64,000 nucleotides of DNA from Selenomonadales bacterium (GCA_029976065.1 JARKNV010000069.1:83692-147691); one strand, 5' to 3'. Numbered from the stretch's first letter, positions 1 to 10,208 are shown. Notes: a model not told the origin generated them from the sequence alone. Numbers and translations: made by a program.

Positions 1-54
1 CGCAAGATTTTGACATATCTTAAAACAGATTATAACCGATGATGTCGACGGTCG

Positions 55-447
55 TCAAGCCCCCGTCTGCTGGACGGACATCCGCTTGTGCCCCGACATG
101 ATCATTTTGCGCGTGAGGATGAAGTGGTTGTAAACGCCCTGCACAGCGGATATCAGGGCGCGTTTCGACGGGGTGTGCATCCGTTCGTCAATATCCCTGA
201 TGATCACTTCCTTGTCGTCTGACAGTGATTTGCCGGCGAGGATTTTTTTGACGAATGTGTTTTGGATGTCGCAGTACATCGGTACGTGACAATCAATGAT
301 TTCCCCGGAGTCGATGTCGACCGTTACGATTATGCAGACAAATTTATGGCGCTGGGATATGTCCGTTTCGGTCGGCACCTGTGCCTGCGCGGAAAAGATG
401 TGCTCCCTGCCCATTTTTTCACCTCGTTGCGGAAAATTTTGATGCAA
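55..447 (-). CDS. DUF3870-like conserved hypothetical protein
   Basis: 130-aa ORF; pattern (VDIDSGEIIDCHVP...FVKKILAGKSL...) resembles DUF3870 proteins of anaerobic Firmicutes; recognised by eye only. Confidence 0.6.
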   Translation of the reverse strand: MHQNFPQRGEKMGREHIFSAQAQVPTETDISQRHKFVCIIVTVDIDSGEIIDCHVPMYCDIQNTFVKKILAGKSLSDDKEVIIRDIDERMHTPSKRALISAVQGVYNHFILTRKMIMSGHKRMSVQQTGA

Positions 448-699
448 ATTTCCGGGCCGTGGATATACAAGTTCTCTTAATTATCTGTATTTTCCTGCCG
501 GCGGTGTATAGATTTTTTATATAGGCATTTTATTGACTTACCGTTATGTTTGGGGATGTAGTCCTGCGTTTCGCCGTTTTCCCGCCTTCAGCCGGACCTT
601 TTTCGACACTGCAGGCGCGTTTTTGCGAATAACTTCGCTGCCGACGTCTTGACGCGGCCGGCGGGTATCGTTTAAAATAATTATTGAGTTAATGGTACC

Positions 700-1001
700 G
701 AGTTGCTTGGTTATTGTATCGGAACACAATTTCGATATGTAGTGAACAAGCCCAGCTCGTTAAATGCGTTAATGCTCTGCATTGCATTTTACGGTCTGGG
801 CTTGTTCATTGGCAAAAGAAAATAGGGGTTGAAATCGCTAACTCAGATGCCGGACGCACGGCCTGGTATTTTTAGCGGTTGCTATGAGTCGCTTGGACTT
901 ATGGTATCGAACGAACTTCGATATGGAGTAAGCAAGCTTAGCTCGTAATGACACTGCGAATGGTTCGTCGTGTTCTTATCAGAGCTAAGCTTTTTGATTT
1001 T
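700..1001 (+). promoter_or_regulatory. Two tandem copies of a ~65-nt repeated leader (700-812 and 886-1001), each with an inverted repeat followed by a long hairpin
   Basis: Copy A GAGTTGCTTGG..TATCGGAACACAATTTCGATATGTAGTGAACAAGCCCAGCTCGT; copy B GAGTCGCTTGG..TATCGAACGAACTTCGATATGGAGTAAGCAAGCTTAGCTCGT; copy B ends AAGCTTAGCTC...GAGCTAAGCTTTTT (terminator-like). Confidence 0.6.
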
Positions 1002-1041
1002 ATCGAGCTAATCAGCAAATTATCGAATGGAGGTAACAAGT

Positions 1042-2232
1042 ATGGAAGAAGTTGTCATCGTAAGCGCTGTACGGACGCCGATCGGCAAGATCGGCGGCGC
1101 CCTGCGCGATGTCCCGCCTGAAGATTTGGCCAGAGACGTTATCGCGGAGAGCATCCGGCGCGCCAATGTGGAGCCCGATAGGATCGACGAGGTGATTTTC
1201 GGCCAGACGAAGCAGAGCGCCGAAGCGGCCAATCTGGCCAGGGTGGCGGCGCTAAAGGCCGGGCTGCCGATCGGGGTGCCGGCTTATACGGTGATGCGCC
1301 AGTGCGCCTCCGGGCTGCAGGCGGTGAACAACGCCGCCCAGGCGATCATGTGCGGGCTGGCCGATACCGTGGTGGCCGGCGGCACGGAGAGTATGAGCAA
1401 CGCGGTGTATTATCTCCGCAACGCGCGCTACGGCTACGGAGCCGGCAACGGCGTACTGTGCGATTCGAATATCGAGAGCCAGGCCCGTTCGCAGCCGATG
1501 GAGGTTTACGGGCAGCTGACGATGGGCTTGACGGCGGAAAATCTGGCGGCGATGTATTCGATCAGCCGCGAGGAGCAGGACTTGTACGCCCTGGGAAGCC
1601 AACAGAAGGCCCAGGCGGCGATCAAGAGCGGCCGGTTCAAGGAGGAGATTCTCCCGGTGACGATTCCGAAAAAGAAGGGCGCGCCGGTTATTTTCGCTAC
1701 CGACGAGTTCCCCCGGCCGACGACGCTGGAAGGGCTGGCGAAGTTGCCGCCGGCGTTCAAAAAGGACGGCACGGTGACGGCCGGGAACGCGACCGGCCGC
1801 AACGACGGCGCGAGCAGCCTGGTGGTCATGTCGGCGAAGGAGGCCGCGCGGCGGAGCCTGAAGCCGCTGGCGGTGCTGCGCAGCCAGGCGGCGGCGGGCG
1901 TGCCGCCGGAGATCATGGGGATCGGCCCGGTCCATGCGACGAGGAAGGCGCTGAAGCTGGCGGGGCTTACGCTGGCGGACATCGGCCTGATCGAGATGAA
2001 TGAGGCGTTCGCGGCCCAGTGCCTGGCGTGTATAAAAGAGCTCGATATGAATACGGCTATTCTGAATGTCAACGGCGGCGCGATCGCGCTCGGCCATCCC
2101 CTCGGCTGCACGGGGGCGCGCATTCTGACGACGCTGCTGTACGAGATGCGGCGGCGGCAGGTGAAGTACGGCCTGGCGACGCTCTGCATCGGCGGCGGCA
2201 TGGGGGTCGCCGACGTGGTCGAGCTGGTTTAG
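1042..2232 (+). CDS. thlA: Acetyl-CoA acetyltransferase (thiolase)
   Basis: MEEVVIVSAVRTPIGKIGGALRD, RQCASGLQAVNNA, NVNGGAIALGHPLGCTGARI, CIGGGMG motifs; SD GGAGG favours the ATG at 1042 over 1027. Confidence 0.95.
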   Translation: MEEVVIVSAVRTPIGKIGGALRDVPPEDLARDVIAESIRRANVEPDRIDEVIFGQTKQSAEAANLARVAALKAGLPIGVPAYTVMRQCASGLQAVNNAAQAIMCGLADTVVAGGTESMSNAVYYLRNARYGYGAGNGVLCDSNIESQARSQPMEVYGQLTMGLTAENLAAMYSISREEQDLYALGSQQKAQAAIKSGRFKEEILPVTIPKKKGAPVIFATDEFPRPTTLEGLAKLPPAFKKDGTVTAGNATGRNDGASSLVVMSAKEAARRSLKPLAVLRSQAAAGVPPEIMGIGPVHATRKALKLAGLTLADIGLIEMNEAFAAQCLACIKELDMNTAILNVNGGAIALGHPLGCTGARILTTLLYEMRRRQVKYGLATLCIGGGMGVADVVELV

Positions 2233-2274
2233 CCGGCCCGATGGATTCTGAGAGGAAGCGAGGATTGCTGCCAG

Positions 2275-3183
2275 ATGATTTACCGGAATTTCGACCAGCT
2301 CCTTGAGCGGGTCTGCGCCGGCAAGCACGAGAAAAAGGTCGTGGCGGTGATGGCCGCCGAGGACAGCCACACGCTCGAGGCGGTTTGCCAGGCGGCCAGG
2401 GTGGGCGCGGTGGAGCCGCTGCTGATCGGCGATAAGCTGAAGATGCGCCGACAGCTCGAGCTGTTGGGGGAGTGCCCGGCGGATTACGCGCTCGTGCACG
2501 CGGAGACGGCCGCGGATGTGGTTTACAAGGCGGCTCAGCTCGTGAACGACGGCGAGGCGCATTTCCTGATGAAGGGCCTGATCCCGACCGGGGAAATGAT
2601 GAAGCACCTGCTGAGCGAGAGGTGCGGGTTCCGCACGGAGATGCAGATGTCCCACCTGGGACTCGTCCAGATTCCCAATTACCATAAACTGATCGGCATT
2701 ACCGATTCGGCGCTGCTTGTCTATCCCGATCTGCAGCAGAAGAAGAGCATGGTTATAAACGCGGTGAACGCGATGCTGCGGATGGGCTTCGATCCGCCGA
2801 AGGTGGCGGTTCTGGCGGCGGTGGAGCAGGTTAACCCGAAGATGCCGGAAACGCTGGACGCCGAGGCGCTGCGACAGATGAACGCCGCCGGCGAGATTGC
2901 CGGCTGCATCGTGGCGGGGCCTATTTCGTACGACCTGGCGATCAGCAGGGAGTCGGCGGAGCTGAAAGGCTATGACAGCCCGGTGTGCGGCGACGTGGAT
3001 TTGCTGGTGGCGCCGAATATCGCCGCCGCCAATATTCTGCTGAAGGCGCTCCGCTATTCCGCCGCGGCGAGCAGCGCGGGGTTCGTGGTCGGCGGCCGGG
3101 TGCCGCTGGTGCTGACTTCGCGCGCGGCGGAGGTGGGCAGCAAGTATTTGCCGATCGTCCTGGCGGCGGCGGCATCGGCGTAG
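2275..3183 (+). CDS. ptb: Phosphate butyryltransferase / phosphate acetyl-butyryltransferase family
   Basis: 302 aa; family motifs (FLMKGLIPTGEMMKHLL, ITDSALLVYPDL, VAGPISYDLAIS); followed by butyrate kinase. Confidence 0.9.
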   Translation: MIYRNFDQLLERVCAGKHEKKVVAVMAAEDSHTLEAVCQAARVGAVEPLLIGDKLKMRRQLELLGECPADYALVHAETAADVVYKAAQLVNDGEAHFLMKGLIPTGEMMKHLLSERCGFRTEMQMSHLGLVQIPNYHKLIGITDSALLVYPDLQQKKSMVINAVNAMLRMGFDPPKVAVLAAVEQVNPKMPETLDAEALRQMNAAGEIAGCIVAGPISYDLAISRESAELKGYDSPVCGDVDLLVAPNIAAANILLKALRYSAAASSAGFVVGGRVPLVLTSRAAEVGSKYLPIVLAAAASA

Positions 3184-3219
3184 CTTTGTCAGGATTATGG
3201 CTTTTGGGGGGAGCAGCCT

Positions 3220-4311
3220 GTGGCGGAAACGATCTATAGAATATTGTCCATCAATCCCGGCTCGACGTCGACGAAGATCGCCGTGTACGAGAACGACAGG
3301 GAGTTACTCCGCAAGAATGTCAGCCATGACGCCGCGGAGCTGGCCAAGTACAAGTCGATGGTCGACCAGTTGCCGATGCGCAAGGAGGCGATCAGGGCCT
3401 GCCTGCTGGAGGAGAATTTCGTGCTCGCCGGCCTGTCGGCGGTGGCGGGCCGGGGCGGCAAGCTGCCGCCGCTGAAGCGCGGCGCTTACAGGGTCACGCA
3501 GGAAATGGCCGATTTCCTTACATACCGCCCGATCGACGAGCACGCCTCCAATCTGGGCGCGATTATCGCCTACAGCATCGCCGAGCCGCTCGGCATCCCG
3601 TCGTTCATTTACGATGCGGTGGTGGTCGACGAGCTGGCGGAGGTGGCGCGGTATTCCGGGGTGCCGGAGCTGACGCGGCGGGCTGCCTGCCATGTGCTCA
3701 ATATGCGGGCGGTGTCCCGCAAGGTGGCCGAGAAGAGGGGCGGGAAGTTGGAGGATCTGAATATCGTGGTGACGCACATGGGCGGCGGCATCACGGCGGC
3801 GGTGATCAGCAAGGGGCGGATGATCGACGTCCTCACCGACGAGGAGGGGGCTTTTTCGCCGGAGCGGGCCGGCCGGGTGCCGTGCCGCCAGCTGGTGGAC
3901 CTGTGCTACTCTGGCAAGCTGGAGCATAAGGCGGCGATCAGGCGCATGCGGGGCAACGGCGGCCTGATCGCCTATCTGGGAACGAACAGCGCGCTCGATG
4001 TCGAGGCGCGCATCAGGCAGGGCGACAAGGAAGCCGAAAGCGTTTATTACGCCATGGCCTACCAGACGGCCAAGGGCATCGGCGAGCTGGCGACGGTGGT
4101 CAACGGCGAGGTGGATGTGATTATCCTTACGGGGGCGATCGCTTATTCGCAGCTGTTTACCGACTGGGTCGCCGCCAGGGTGAATTTCATCGCGCCGGTG
4201 GAGATCGTGGCCGGCGAAAATGAGCTTGAGGCGTTGGCGCTTGGCGCGTTGCGCGTCCTGAAGGGCGAGGAGACGGCCAGGGAATTCAGCTTGGTTCCGC
4301 CCTCCGTCTGA
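3220..4311 (+). CDS. buk: Butyrate kinase
   Basis: RILSINPGSTSTKIAVYEND, VTHMGGGITAAVISKGRMIDV; ASKHA kinase family; GTG start. Confidence 0.95.
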   Translation: MAETIYRILSINPGSTSTKIAVYENDRELLRKNVSHDAAELAKYKSMVDQLPMRKEAIRACLLEENFVLAGLSAVAGRGGKLPPLKRGAYRVTQEMADFLTYRPIDEHASNLGAIIAYSIAEPLGIPSFIYDAVVVDELAEVARYSGVPELTRRAACHVLNMRAVSRKVAEKRGGKLEDLNIVVTHMGGGITAAVISKGRMIDVLTDEEGAFSPERAGRVPCRQLVDLCYSGKLEHKAAIRRMRGNGGLIAYLGTNSALDVEARIRQGDKEAESVYYAMAYQTAKGIGELATVVNGEVDVIILTGAIAYSQLFTDWVAARVNFIAPVEIVAGENELEALALGALRVLKGEETAREFSLVPPSV

Positions 4312-4359
4312 CGTTTATTCCGGAGCGGCCGGGAATAGATAAAGGGGAGACTGTCACTC

Positions 4360-5763
4360 ATGGTACTTACTTTGGGTCATTTTGTCGGCGTGGCTGCCAC
4401 GCTTATTGTGATGATCGCGGTCGGCTTGTACGCCGGCAGCAAGGTAAAGTCGTCGTCCGATTTCGCCACCGGCGGGCGCCAGGCGGGGCAGTCGGTGGTC
4501 GCCGGGGCGATCATGGGCACGCTGGTAAGCGGCGCGTCCACGATCGGCACCGCCCAATTGGCCTTCCAATACGGCTTTTCGGCGTGGTGGTTCACGCTGG
4601 GGGCCGGGATCGCCTGCGCGGTGCTCGGTTTGGGAACGGCACGGCGCTTCTATGAGGGCTCGTGCGAGACAATCGCCCAGTATCTGGTCAAAACGTACGG
4701 GACGCCGATCGGGCCACTTTCCACCGTCTTCGGCGCATTAGGAATGTTCTTGAGCATGATCAGTCAGGTGCTGGCGTTCATCGCCCTGATGACGACGATG
4801 TTCCCCATCAGCCCGCTGACGGCGGCGGCGATCGGCATCGTGTTCGTGCTGTGTTATGTGCTGTTCGGCGGGGTGTGGGGCGTCGGCCTGGTCGGCGTGG
4901 CCAAGCTGATCCTGCTGTATGTGGCGATGATTTCCTGCGGGGCGATCGCGCTGGTCATGATGGGCGGGGTCGGGGGGCTGCAGGCGAGTTTCCCGGCGTT
5001 CCCGTGGTTTTCGCTGTTCGGCCGGGGGGTGGAGAAGGATCTTGCCGGCGGGGTCTCGCTGGTGGTGGGCGTGCTGTCGACCCAGACTTACGCCCAGGCG
5101 ATCGCCGCCGGGCGGAGTTTTTCCGAGGCGCGCAAGGGGGCGCTGTGGTCGGCGCTGCTCATCCCGCCGATCGGCATCGGCGGGATCATGGTCGGACTGT
5201 TCATGCGGGCTAATTTCCCCGGCACGCCTTCGAGCGAGGTGCTGCCGACCTTCATCCTGGGGTATCTGCCGCCGGTGCTGTCCGGCGTCATCCTGGCGAC
5301 CCTGCTGATCACGGCCGTGGGCGGCTGGGCGGGTTTGCTGTTCGGCATTTCGACGATGTTCACGCGCGATATCTATCAGCGGTTCATCAGGCAGCAGGCG
5401 CAGCAGGGCGAGGCGCTGCTGGTGCAGCGGACGGCGATCGTCGTCGTCGTGCTGCTGTCGGCGCTGGTGGCGACCGGCAACGCGGGGTCGCTGATCCTGG
5501 GCTGGAGCTTCCTGTCGATGGGCCTGCGGGGCTGCACCATCCTCTGCCCGCTGCTGGGGGCGATGTTCTTCCCGCGCTACCTGACCCCGGCGGCCGGCAT
5601 AGCGGCGGCGTTTCTGGGGCCGGTGACGAACGTTGTATGGTTCCTGTGCTTCCCCAAAGGGGTCGATCCGCTTTATCCCGGGCTGCTCGCGAGCCTGGCG
5701 GCGCTGCTGGTCGTAAGCCTGTTCACGAGGAAGAAGGCGCGGCCGGCGGATTTGCCGGCGTAA
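4360..5763 (+). CDS. Sodium:solute symporter family protein
   Basis: 467-aa polytopic protein with SSS-family pattern (SDFATGGRQAGQSVVAGAIMGTLVSGASTIGTAQLAFQYG). Confidence 0.85.
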   Translation: MVLTLGHFVGVAATLIVMIAVGLYAGSKVKSSSDFATGGRQAGQSVVAGAIMGTLVSGASTIGTAQLAFQYGFSAWWFTLGAGIACAVLGLGTARRFYEGSCETIAQYLVKTYGTPIGPLSTVFGALGMFLSMISQVLAFIALMTTMFPISPLTAAAIGIVFVLCYVLFGGVWGVGLVGVAKLILLYVAMISCGAIALVMMGGVGGLQASFPAFPWFSLFGRGVEKDLAGGVSLVVGVLSTQTYAQAIAAGRSFSEARKGALWSALLIPPIGIGGIMVGLFMRANFPGTPSSEVLPTFILGYLPPVLSGVILATLLITAVGGWAGLLFGISTMFTRDIYQRFIRQQAQQGEALLVQRTAIVVVVLLSALVATGNAGSLILGWSFLSMGLRGCTILCPLLGAMFFPRYLTPAAGIAAAFLGPVTNVVWFLCFPKGVDPLYPGLLASLAALLVVSLFTRKKARPADLPA

Positions 5764-5777
5764 CGGGATGCATGAAC

Positions 5778-5803
5778 AAAAAGAGGGCTACGGCCCTCTT
5801 TTT
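5778..5803. terminator. Bidirectional intrinsic terminator
   Basis: AAAAAGAGGGC-TACG-GCCCTCTTTTTT between convergent genes. Confidence 0.85.
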
Positions 5804-5812
5804 TGTTTGTAT

Positions 5813-6439
5813 TTATATGCTACTTTTGGTCTGGGGGCGCAAATGATGGATGTCATTGAGCAGGGTGAGTATCGTCCTCTGGGGGTGGTATTCGAGGATG
5901 CTGACACAGGTGTTGTCGAGGCGGATGTCCCAGAGGTGGTTGAGGTGGATGCCGAGGGCGGCGCAGATGATGGTGCGGATGGTGCCGCCGTGGGAGACGA
6001 CGGCGACGGTCTGGCCGCTATGGCGCTCGACGAGGCGGCCGATGGCGCCGGCGGCCCGTTCCTTGAGTTCGCGGAAGGTTTCGCCGCCGGGGATGCGCAC
6101 TTCGTCGGTGCGGGTGAACAGCTGGCCGTATTCTTCCGGCCACTTGCCGCTGATGCCTTCGTAGGTGAGGCCTTCCCATTCGCCGAAGAGGATTTCGCGC
6201 AGGTCGGGCAGGCAGGTGACGGGCAGGCCGTGGCGGGCGGCGATGGTTTCGGCGGTGATGCAGGCGCGGCGGAGGTCGCTGGCGTAGACGGCGTCGAGCT
6301 TCTCGTTCGCGAGGCGGCCGGCGACGAGTTCGGCCTGGCGGAGCCCTTCGTCGGAAAGGTCGGTGTCGGTGTGGCCCTGATATTTGAGTTCTTTGTTCCA
6401 GACGGTTTCGCCGTGGCGGATGAGGATTATTTTCGTCAT
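5813..6439 (-). CDS. cobC: Histidine phosphatase family, probable alpha-ribazole phosphatase
   Basis: LIRHGETVWN motif; last gene of the cob operon. Confidence 0.85.
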   Translation of the reverse strand: MTKIILIRHGETVWNKELKYQGHTDTDLSDEGLRQAELVAGRLANEKLDAVYASDLRRACITAETIAARHGLPVTCLPDLREILFGEWEGLTYEGISGKWPEEYGQLFTRTDEVRIPGGETFRELKERAAGAIGRLVERHSGQTVAVVSHGGTIRTIICAALGIHLNHLWDIRLDNTCVSILEYHPQRTILTLLNDIHHLRPQTKSSI

Positions 6440-7533
6440 GGAGTACCACCCTTGAGGTTTTTGGCCAGCGCGGCCAACAAAACGGCGTTCTGCGCCGGCA
6501 GCTTTACGGCCAGGCGGATGTATGCGGGGGACAGCCCCGGATAGTTGCCGCAGTCGCGGATGAGGATGCCGTCCCGCAGCATGGCCTGGCGGAGCGCAGG
6601 GGCGGTCGTGGTTGCAAGGCGGGCGAGGATGAAGTTGGCGCAGGCCGGGAAGGGCCGGACGCCGGGGAGGGCGGCGAGGCCGCTGGCAAGTTCCCCGCGG
6701 GCGGCGGCGACGGCGGCGACGCTGGCTTCCCGGTAGGCGTCGTCGGCGAGGGCGGCGACGCCGGCGGCCTGGGCGAGGGTGTTGACGTTCCAGGGGTCTT
6801 TGGCCCGGTCGAGACTGTCGCCTACGGCCCGGTCGGCTAGCAGGAAGCCGAGGCGCAGGCCGGGGACGGCGTAGAATTTGGTGAGCGACTGGAGGACGAT
6901 GAGATTGGAATAAGCGCCGAGCAGCGGCCGGCAGGTATAGTCGGCGGCGGCGGGCAGGAAGTCGAGGAAGGATTCGTCGACGACAACCCAGGCGCCCCGG
7001 CGGGCGGCGGCGGCGGCGACGGTTTCGACGGCGGCGCGGCTTAGCAGGCCGCCGGTGGGGTTGTTGGGGTTGCAGAGGAAGGCGAGGTCGACACCGGCAA
7101 GGCGGGCGGCGAAGGCCTCGGGGTCGAGGCCGAAGCCGTCCTCCTCCGGGAGGGGGAAATATTCTACGGCGGCGCCGGCGGCCCGGGCGGCCCGCTCGTA
7201 TTCGCTGAAGGTAGGGGCGGCGAGCAGGACGCGGCGCGGACGGCGCACCTGGCAGAGGACATAGAGGAGTTCGGCGGCGCCGTTGCCGCAGGTGACGAGG
7301 GCGGGGTCGACGCCGTAGCGCTTGCCGATGGCGGTTTTGAGGGCGGACGCGGCGGCGTCGGGGTAGTGGACGACGCTGTCGAGGGCGGCCTGGACGGCAG
7401 CCCGGACGGCGGGAGACAGCCCGAGGGGGTTGATGTTGGCGCTGTAGTCCAGGAGGTCGCCGAGCGCGGCGCCGGTAAGACGGGCGGCGGCGTAGACGTT
7501 GCCGCCGTGTTCGAATTCACGGGGGGTGTTCAT
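6436..7533 (-). CDS. cobD: Threonine-phosphate decarboxylase
   Basis: Class I aminotransferase fold (LLDYSANINPLG, CNPNNPTGGLLSR, SLTKFYAVPGLRLGF); cob operon context. Confidence 0.92.
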   Translation of the reverse strand: MNTPREFEHGGNVYAAARLTGAALGDLLDYSANINPLGLSPAVRAAVQAALDSVVHYPDAAASALKTAIGKRYGVDPALVTCGNGAAELLYVLCQVRRPRRVLLAAPTFSEYERAARAAGAAVEYFPLPEEDGFGLDPEAFAARLAGVDLAFLCNPNNPTGGLLSRAAVETVAAAAARRGAWVVVDESFLDFLPAAADYTCRPLLGAYSNLIVLQSLTKFYAVPGLRLGFLLADRAVGDSLDRAKDPWNVNTLAQAAGVAALADDAYREASVAAVAAARGELASGLAALPGVRPFPACANFILARLATTTAPALRQAMLRDGILIRDCGNYPGLSPAYIRLAVKLPAQNAVLLAALAKNLKGGTP

Positions 7534-8411
7534 CGGCTTCCCTCCTTTAGCACGGTGAGCCCGCCGGAGATGAGTCGGGCCGTCCGCAGGAACTGGAGCG
7601 CGGGGCAGGCCCGCACGATCTCCGTGTGGCAGGCGGCGGCCGCGGCGGCCGAAGGTTCGCCGGGGAAAAGGACGCCGAGGACGGTGCCGCTGTGGGCGGT
7701 ATTGACGCCGACCGCGCCGTGACGGCGGGCGACGGCGATGACTTCCTCGAGCGAAGGCTTGGCGAGGATGGCCTGGTTGGCAAGGGCGCTGACGGTGGCG
7801 GCCCGGCCGATGAGGGCGCAGTCGCCGGCGGCGAGGCCGCGACTGACGAGGTCGACGGCCAGGCGGACTTCCTTTTCCTTGGCGGCGTTGAGGGCGGCCA
7901 GGTCGGTGCGCCGGTTGAATTCGAGGGTGTCGATGCGGCCGCCGGCGTCGAAGATGAGGACGCTCATCGGCGGCGGGGCGCCAAGGGGCCGCCGGATAAG
8001 GCCGCGGACATGGTCGAACATGACGATGCCGGGGAAGAAGATGCCGTCAGTCGGCTCGATGGCCAGGGCGATGTCGGCGATTTCGTCGGCGGCGAGGCGG
8101 CGGCCGGCGGCGAGGGCGGCGGCCTGACAGGCGGCGGCGATGTCGGCGCTGGAGGAGGCCATGCCTTTGCCCTGGGGCAAAGCCGAGGCGACGGCGACGG
8201 TGAAGGGCCGGCCGGCAAGGCCGAGGCGGTCCCAGGTCAGGCGGACGGCGGCGACGGTCTTGTCGCCGGCGGCCGACGGGCCGGCGCTGGGGATGACGGT
8301 GACCTCGCTGTAGAGGTCGACCGGGCAGGTTATGAGGAAGTTGCCGCCGTCCAGGGTGCCCTGGACGAGTTCGCCGCACGAGCCGGGTGCGCGGACGGTT
8401 GCTGTCATCAT
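7530..8411 (-). CDS. pduX: GHMP kinase, probable L-threonine kinase
   Basis: APGSCGELVQGTLDGGNFLITCPVDLY, LPQGKGMASSSADIAAA; next to cobD. Confidence 0.85.
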   Translation of the reverse strand: MMTATVRAPGSCGELVQGTLDGGNFLITCPVDLYSEVTVIPSAGPSAAGDKTVAAVRLTWDRLGLAGRPFTVAVASALPQGKGMASSSADIAAACQAAALAAGRRLAADEIADIALAIEPTDGIFFPGIVMFDHVRGLIRRPLGAPPPMSVLIFDAGGRIDTLEFNRRTDLAALNAAKEKEVRLAVDLVSRGLAAGDCALIGRAATVSALANQAILAKPSLEEVIAVARRHGAVGVNTAHSGTVLGVLFPGEPSAAAAAACHTEIVRACPALQFLRTARLISGGLTVLKEGSR

Positions 8412-8459
8412 ATAATTATTCCCCTGTTGCGTACGCTGCGACTCGGCCGCGCGCGAATT

Positions 8460-9215
8460 TTATCGCCAGAAATAACTATTCCATTCCCAGGCGAGGACGA
8501 AAATAAAGAGAACGACTATTTCGCTGAGTTCGGTGACGGCGCCGTAGGTGTCGCCGGTGAGGCCGCCGAGCGCACGGGAGGCGTAGCGGCAGAAGGCGAT
8601 GGCGAATAGGACGGCGGCAGCGAGGGCGACGAGGGCGACGAGGCCGAGGGGGGCGACGAGGATGAGGGCGGTGGCGGCGGCTATATAAAGCGCCGGCCGG
8701 CCGGCGAAGTCGGCGAAGGCTTTGCCGATGCCTTCCGGCCGGGCGTATGGGTATTGCGTGATGGCGACGACCATCGCCAAACGCCCCAGCACCGGCATGG
8801 CGAACAGGGCGGCGAGAGGGTTATAGGGCAGGAGGTCGAGGAGCAGCGACCACTTGGCGAGGGCGAGAAGGACAAAGGCCGTGACGCCGTGGGCGCCCAC
8901 CCGGCTGTCTTTCATTATTTCCAGCATCCGCTCGCGGGGCCGGCCGGACAGGAGGCCGTCGGCGCTGTCCATGAGGCCGTCGCAGTGCAGGCCGCCGGTG
9001 AGGAAGAATTCGAGGGCGAGGAGGGCGGCGGCAAGGGTGTGGATAGGCAGATAGGGGTCGGCGAAGTGGAAGGCGCCGGCCAGGAGGGCGCCGATGACCG
9101 CCCCGACGAGGGGGAACCAGCGGACGCAGGCCCCGAAGGCTTCCGGCGCGACGGCGTCCTGGCGGGCAAGGCGGATGCGGGTAAGGAACTGCAGGGCGGT
9201 GAGAAAGTTGGCCAT
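8460..9215 (-). CDS. cobS: Adenosylcobinamide-GDP ribazoletransferase (cobalamin synthase)
   Basis: ALQFLTRIRL...GGLHCDGLMDSADGLLSGRPRERMLEIMKDSRVGAHG. Confidence 0.95.
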   Translation of the reverse strand: MANFLTALQFLTRIRLARQDAVAPEAFGACVRWFPLVGAVIGALLAGAFHFADPYLPIHTLAAALLALEFFLTGGLHCDGLMDSADGLLSGRPRERMLEIMKDSRVGAHGVTAFVLLALAKWSLLLDLLPYNPLAALFAMPVLGRLAMVVAITQYPYARPEGIGKAFADFAGRPALYIAAATALILVAPLGLVALVALAAAVLFAIAFCRYASRALGGLTGDTYGAVTELSEIVVLFIFVLAWEWNSYFWR

Positions 9216-9254
9216 TATGCTGCGTCCGGCGGAAGCGCCGGTCTCCTCTCCCCT

Positions 9255-10208
9255 TTATCGTACGATGAGTACGGTTATCAGCGCGGCGAACAGGGCGGTG
9301 GCGGTGTACATTATCCTGATGGTGGCGGCGATGTCGCCGGGGACGAGCTGGCGGCCGGGGTCGCCCAGGGTGGCCCGCAGCGAAGGCACGCCGCCGTAGT
9401 AGTTGAGGCCGCCGAGCCGCACGCCGAGGGCGCCGGCGACGCCGGCCTCGGGGATGCCGCTGTTGGGGCTGGGGTGCCGGGCGGCGTCGCGCCAGATGGC
9501 GCGGGCGGCGCCGCGGGCGCTGCGGCCGGTCAGGAAGGCGGCGGCAACGACGAGCAGGCCGGTGATGCGGGCGGGAATGTAGTTGAACGCGTCGTCGGTC
9601 CTGGCGGCGACCAGGCCGAAGTCGCGATATTTGTCGTTTTTGTAGCCCACCATCGAGTCGAGGGTGTTGACGGCGCGGTAGAGGACGGCGAGGGGCGCGC
9701 CGCCGAGGGCGGCGTAGAAGAGCGGGGCGATGATGCCGTCGGTGATATTTTCGGCGACCGTTTCGACGGTGGCGCGGGTGATCTCGGCGCTGTCGAGGGC
9801 GGCGGTGTCGCGGCCGACGATCCAGCCGACCTTGCGCCGGGCTGCGGCGAGGTCGCCGGCTTCGAGGAGGGCCTGGATCTCGCGCCCGGCCTCGGCGAGG
9901 CTGCGGGGGGTGATGGCGAAGGCCAGCAGGAGGGCGCCGCCGCCGAGGGCGGCGAGGGGATGCAGGGCGGCGAGGGCGGCGACGATGAGCCAGGAGGCGG
10001 CGAAGGCGGCGATGAGGACGGCGAGGACGAGCACGAGGCCGGCCAGGCGTTTGGCGGCCGGCGCGGCGGCCGGCTTGAGGAGCCGCTTTTCGAGGGCGGC
10101 GATGAGGTTGCCGATGAGGACGACGGGATGCCAGCCCGTCCGCGGGTCGCCGATGAGGGTGTCGAGGACGAGGGCCAGGCCGGGCAGGTATTTGGCGGTG
10201 CTCAGCAT
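9255..10208 (-). CDS. cbiB: Adenosylcobinamide-phosphate synthase
   Basis: LVLDTLIGDPRTGWHPVVLIGNLIAALEK, AENITDGIIAPLFYAALGGAPLAVLYRAVNTLDSMVGYKND. Confidence 0.95.
   Translation of the reverse strand: MLSTAKYLPGLALVLDTLIGDPRTGWHPVVLIGNLIAALEKRLLKPAAAPAAKRLAGLVLVLAVLIAAFAASWLIVAALAALHPLAALGGGALLLAFAITPRSLAEAGREIQALLEAGDLAAARRKVGWIVGRDTAALDSAEITRATVETVAENITDGIIAPLFYAALGGAPLAVLYRAVNTLDSMVGYKNDKYRDFGLVAARTDDAFNYIPARITGLLVVAAAFLTGRSARGAARAIWRDAARHPSPNSGIPEAGVAGALGVRLGGLNYYGGVPSLRATLGDPGRQLVPGDIAATIRIMYTATALFAALITVLIVR

Noticed and set aside
544-729. 61-aa minus-strand ORF
   Set aside because: No SD or family and overlaps the structured leader region; probably non-coding
1252-2685. 477-aa minus-strand ORF opposite thlA/ptb
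   Set aside because: His/Arg/Leu-rich antisense frame; real thiolase and Ptb on the plus strand
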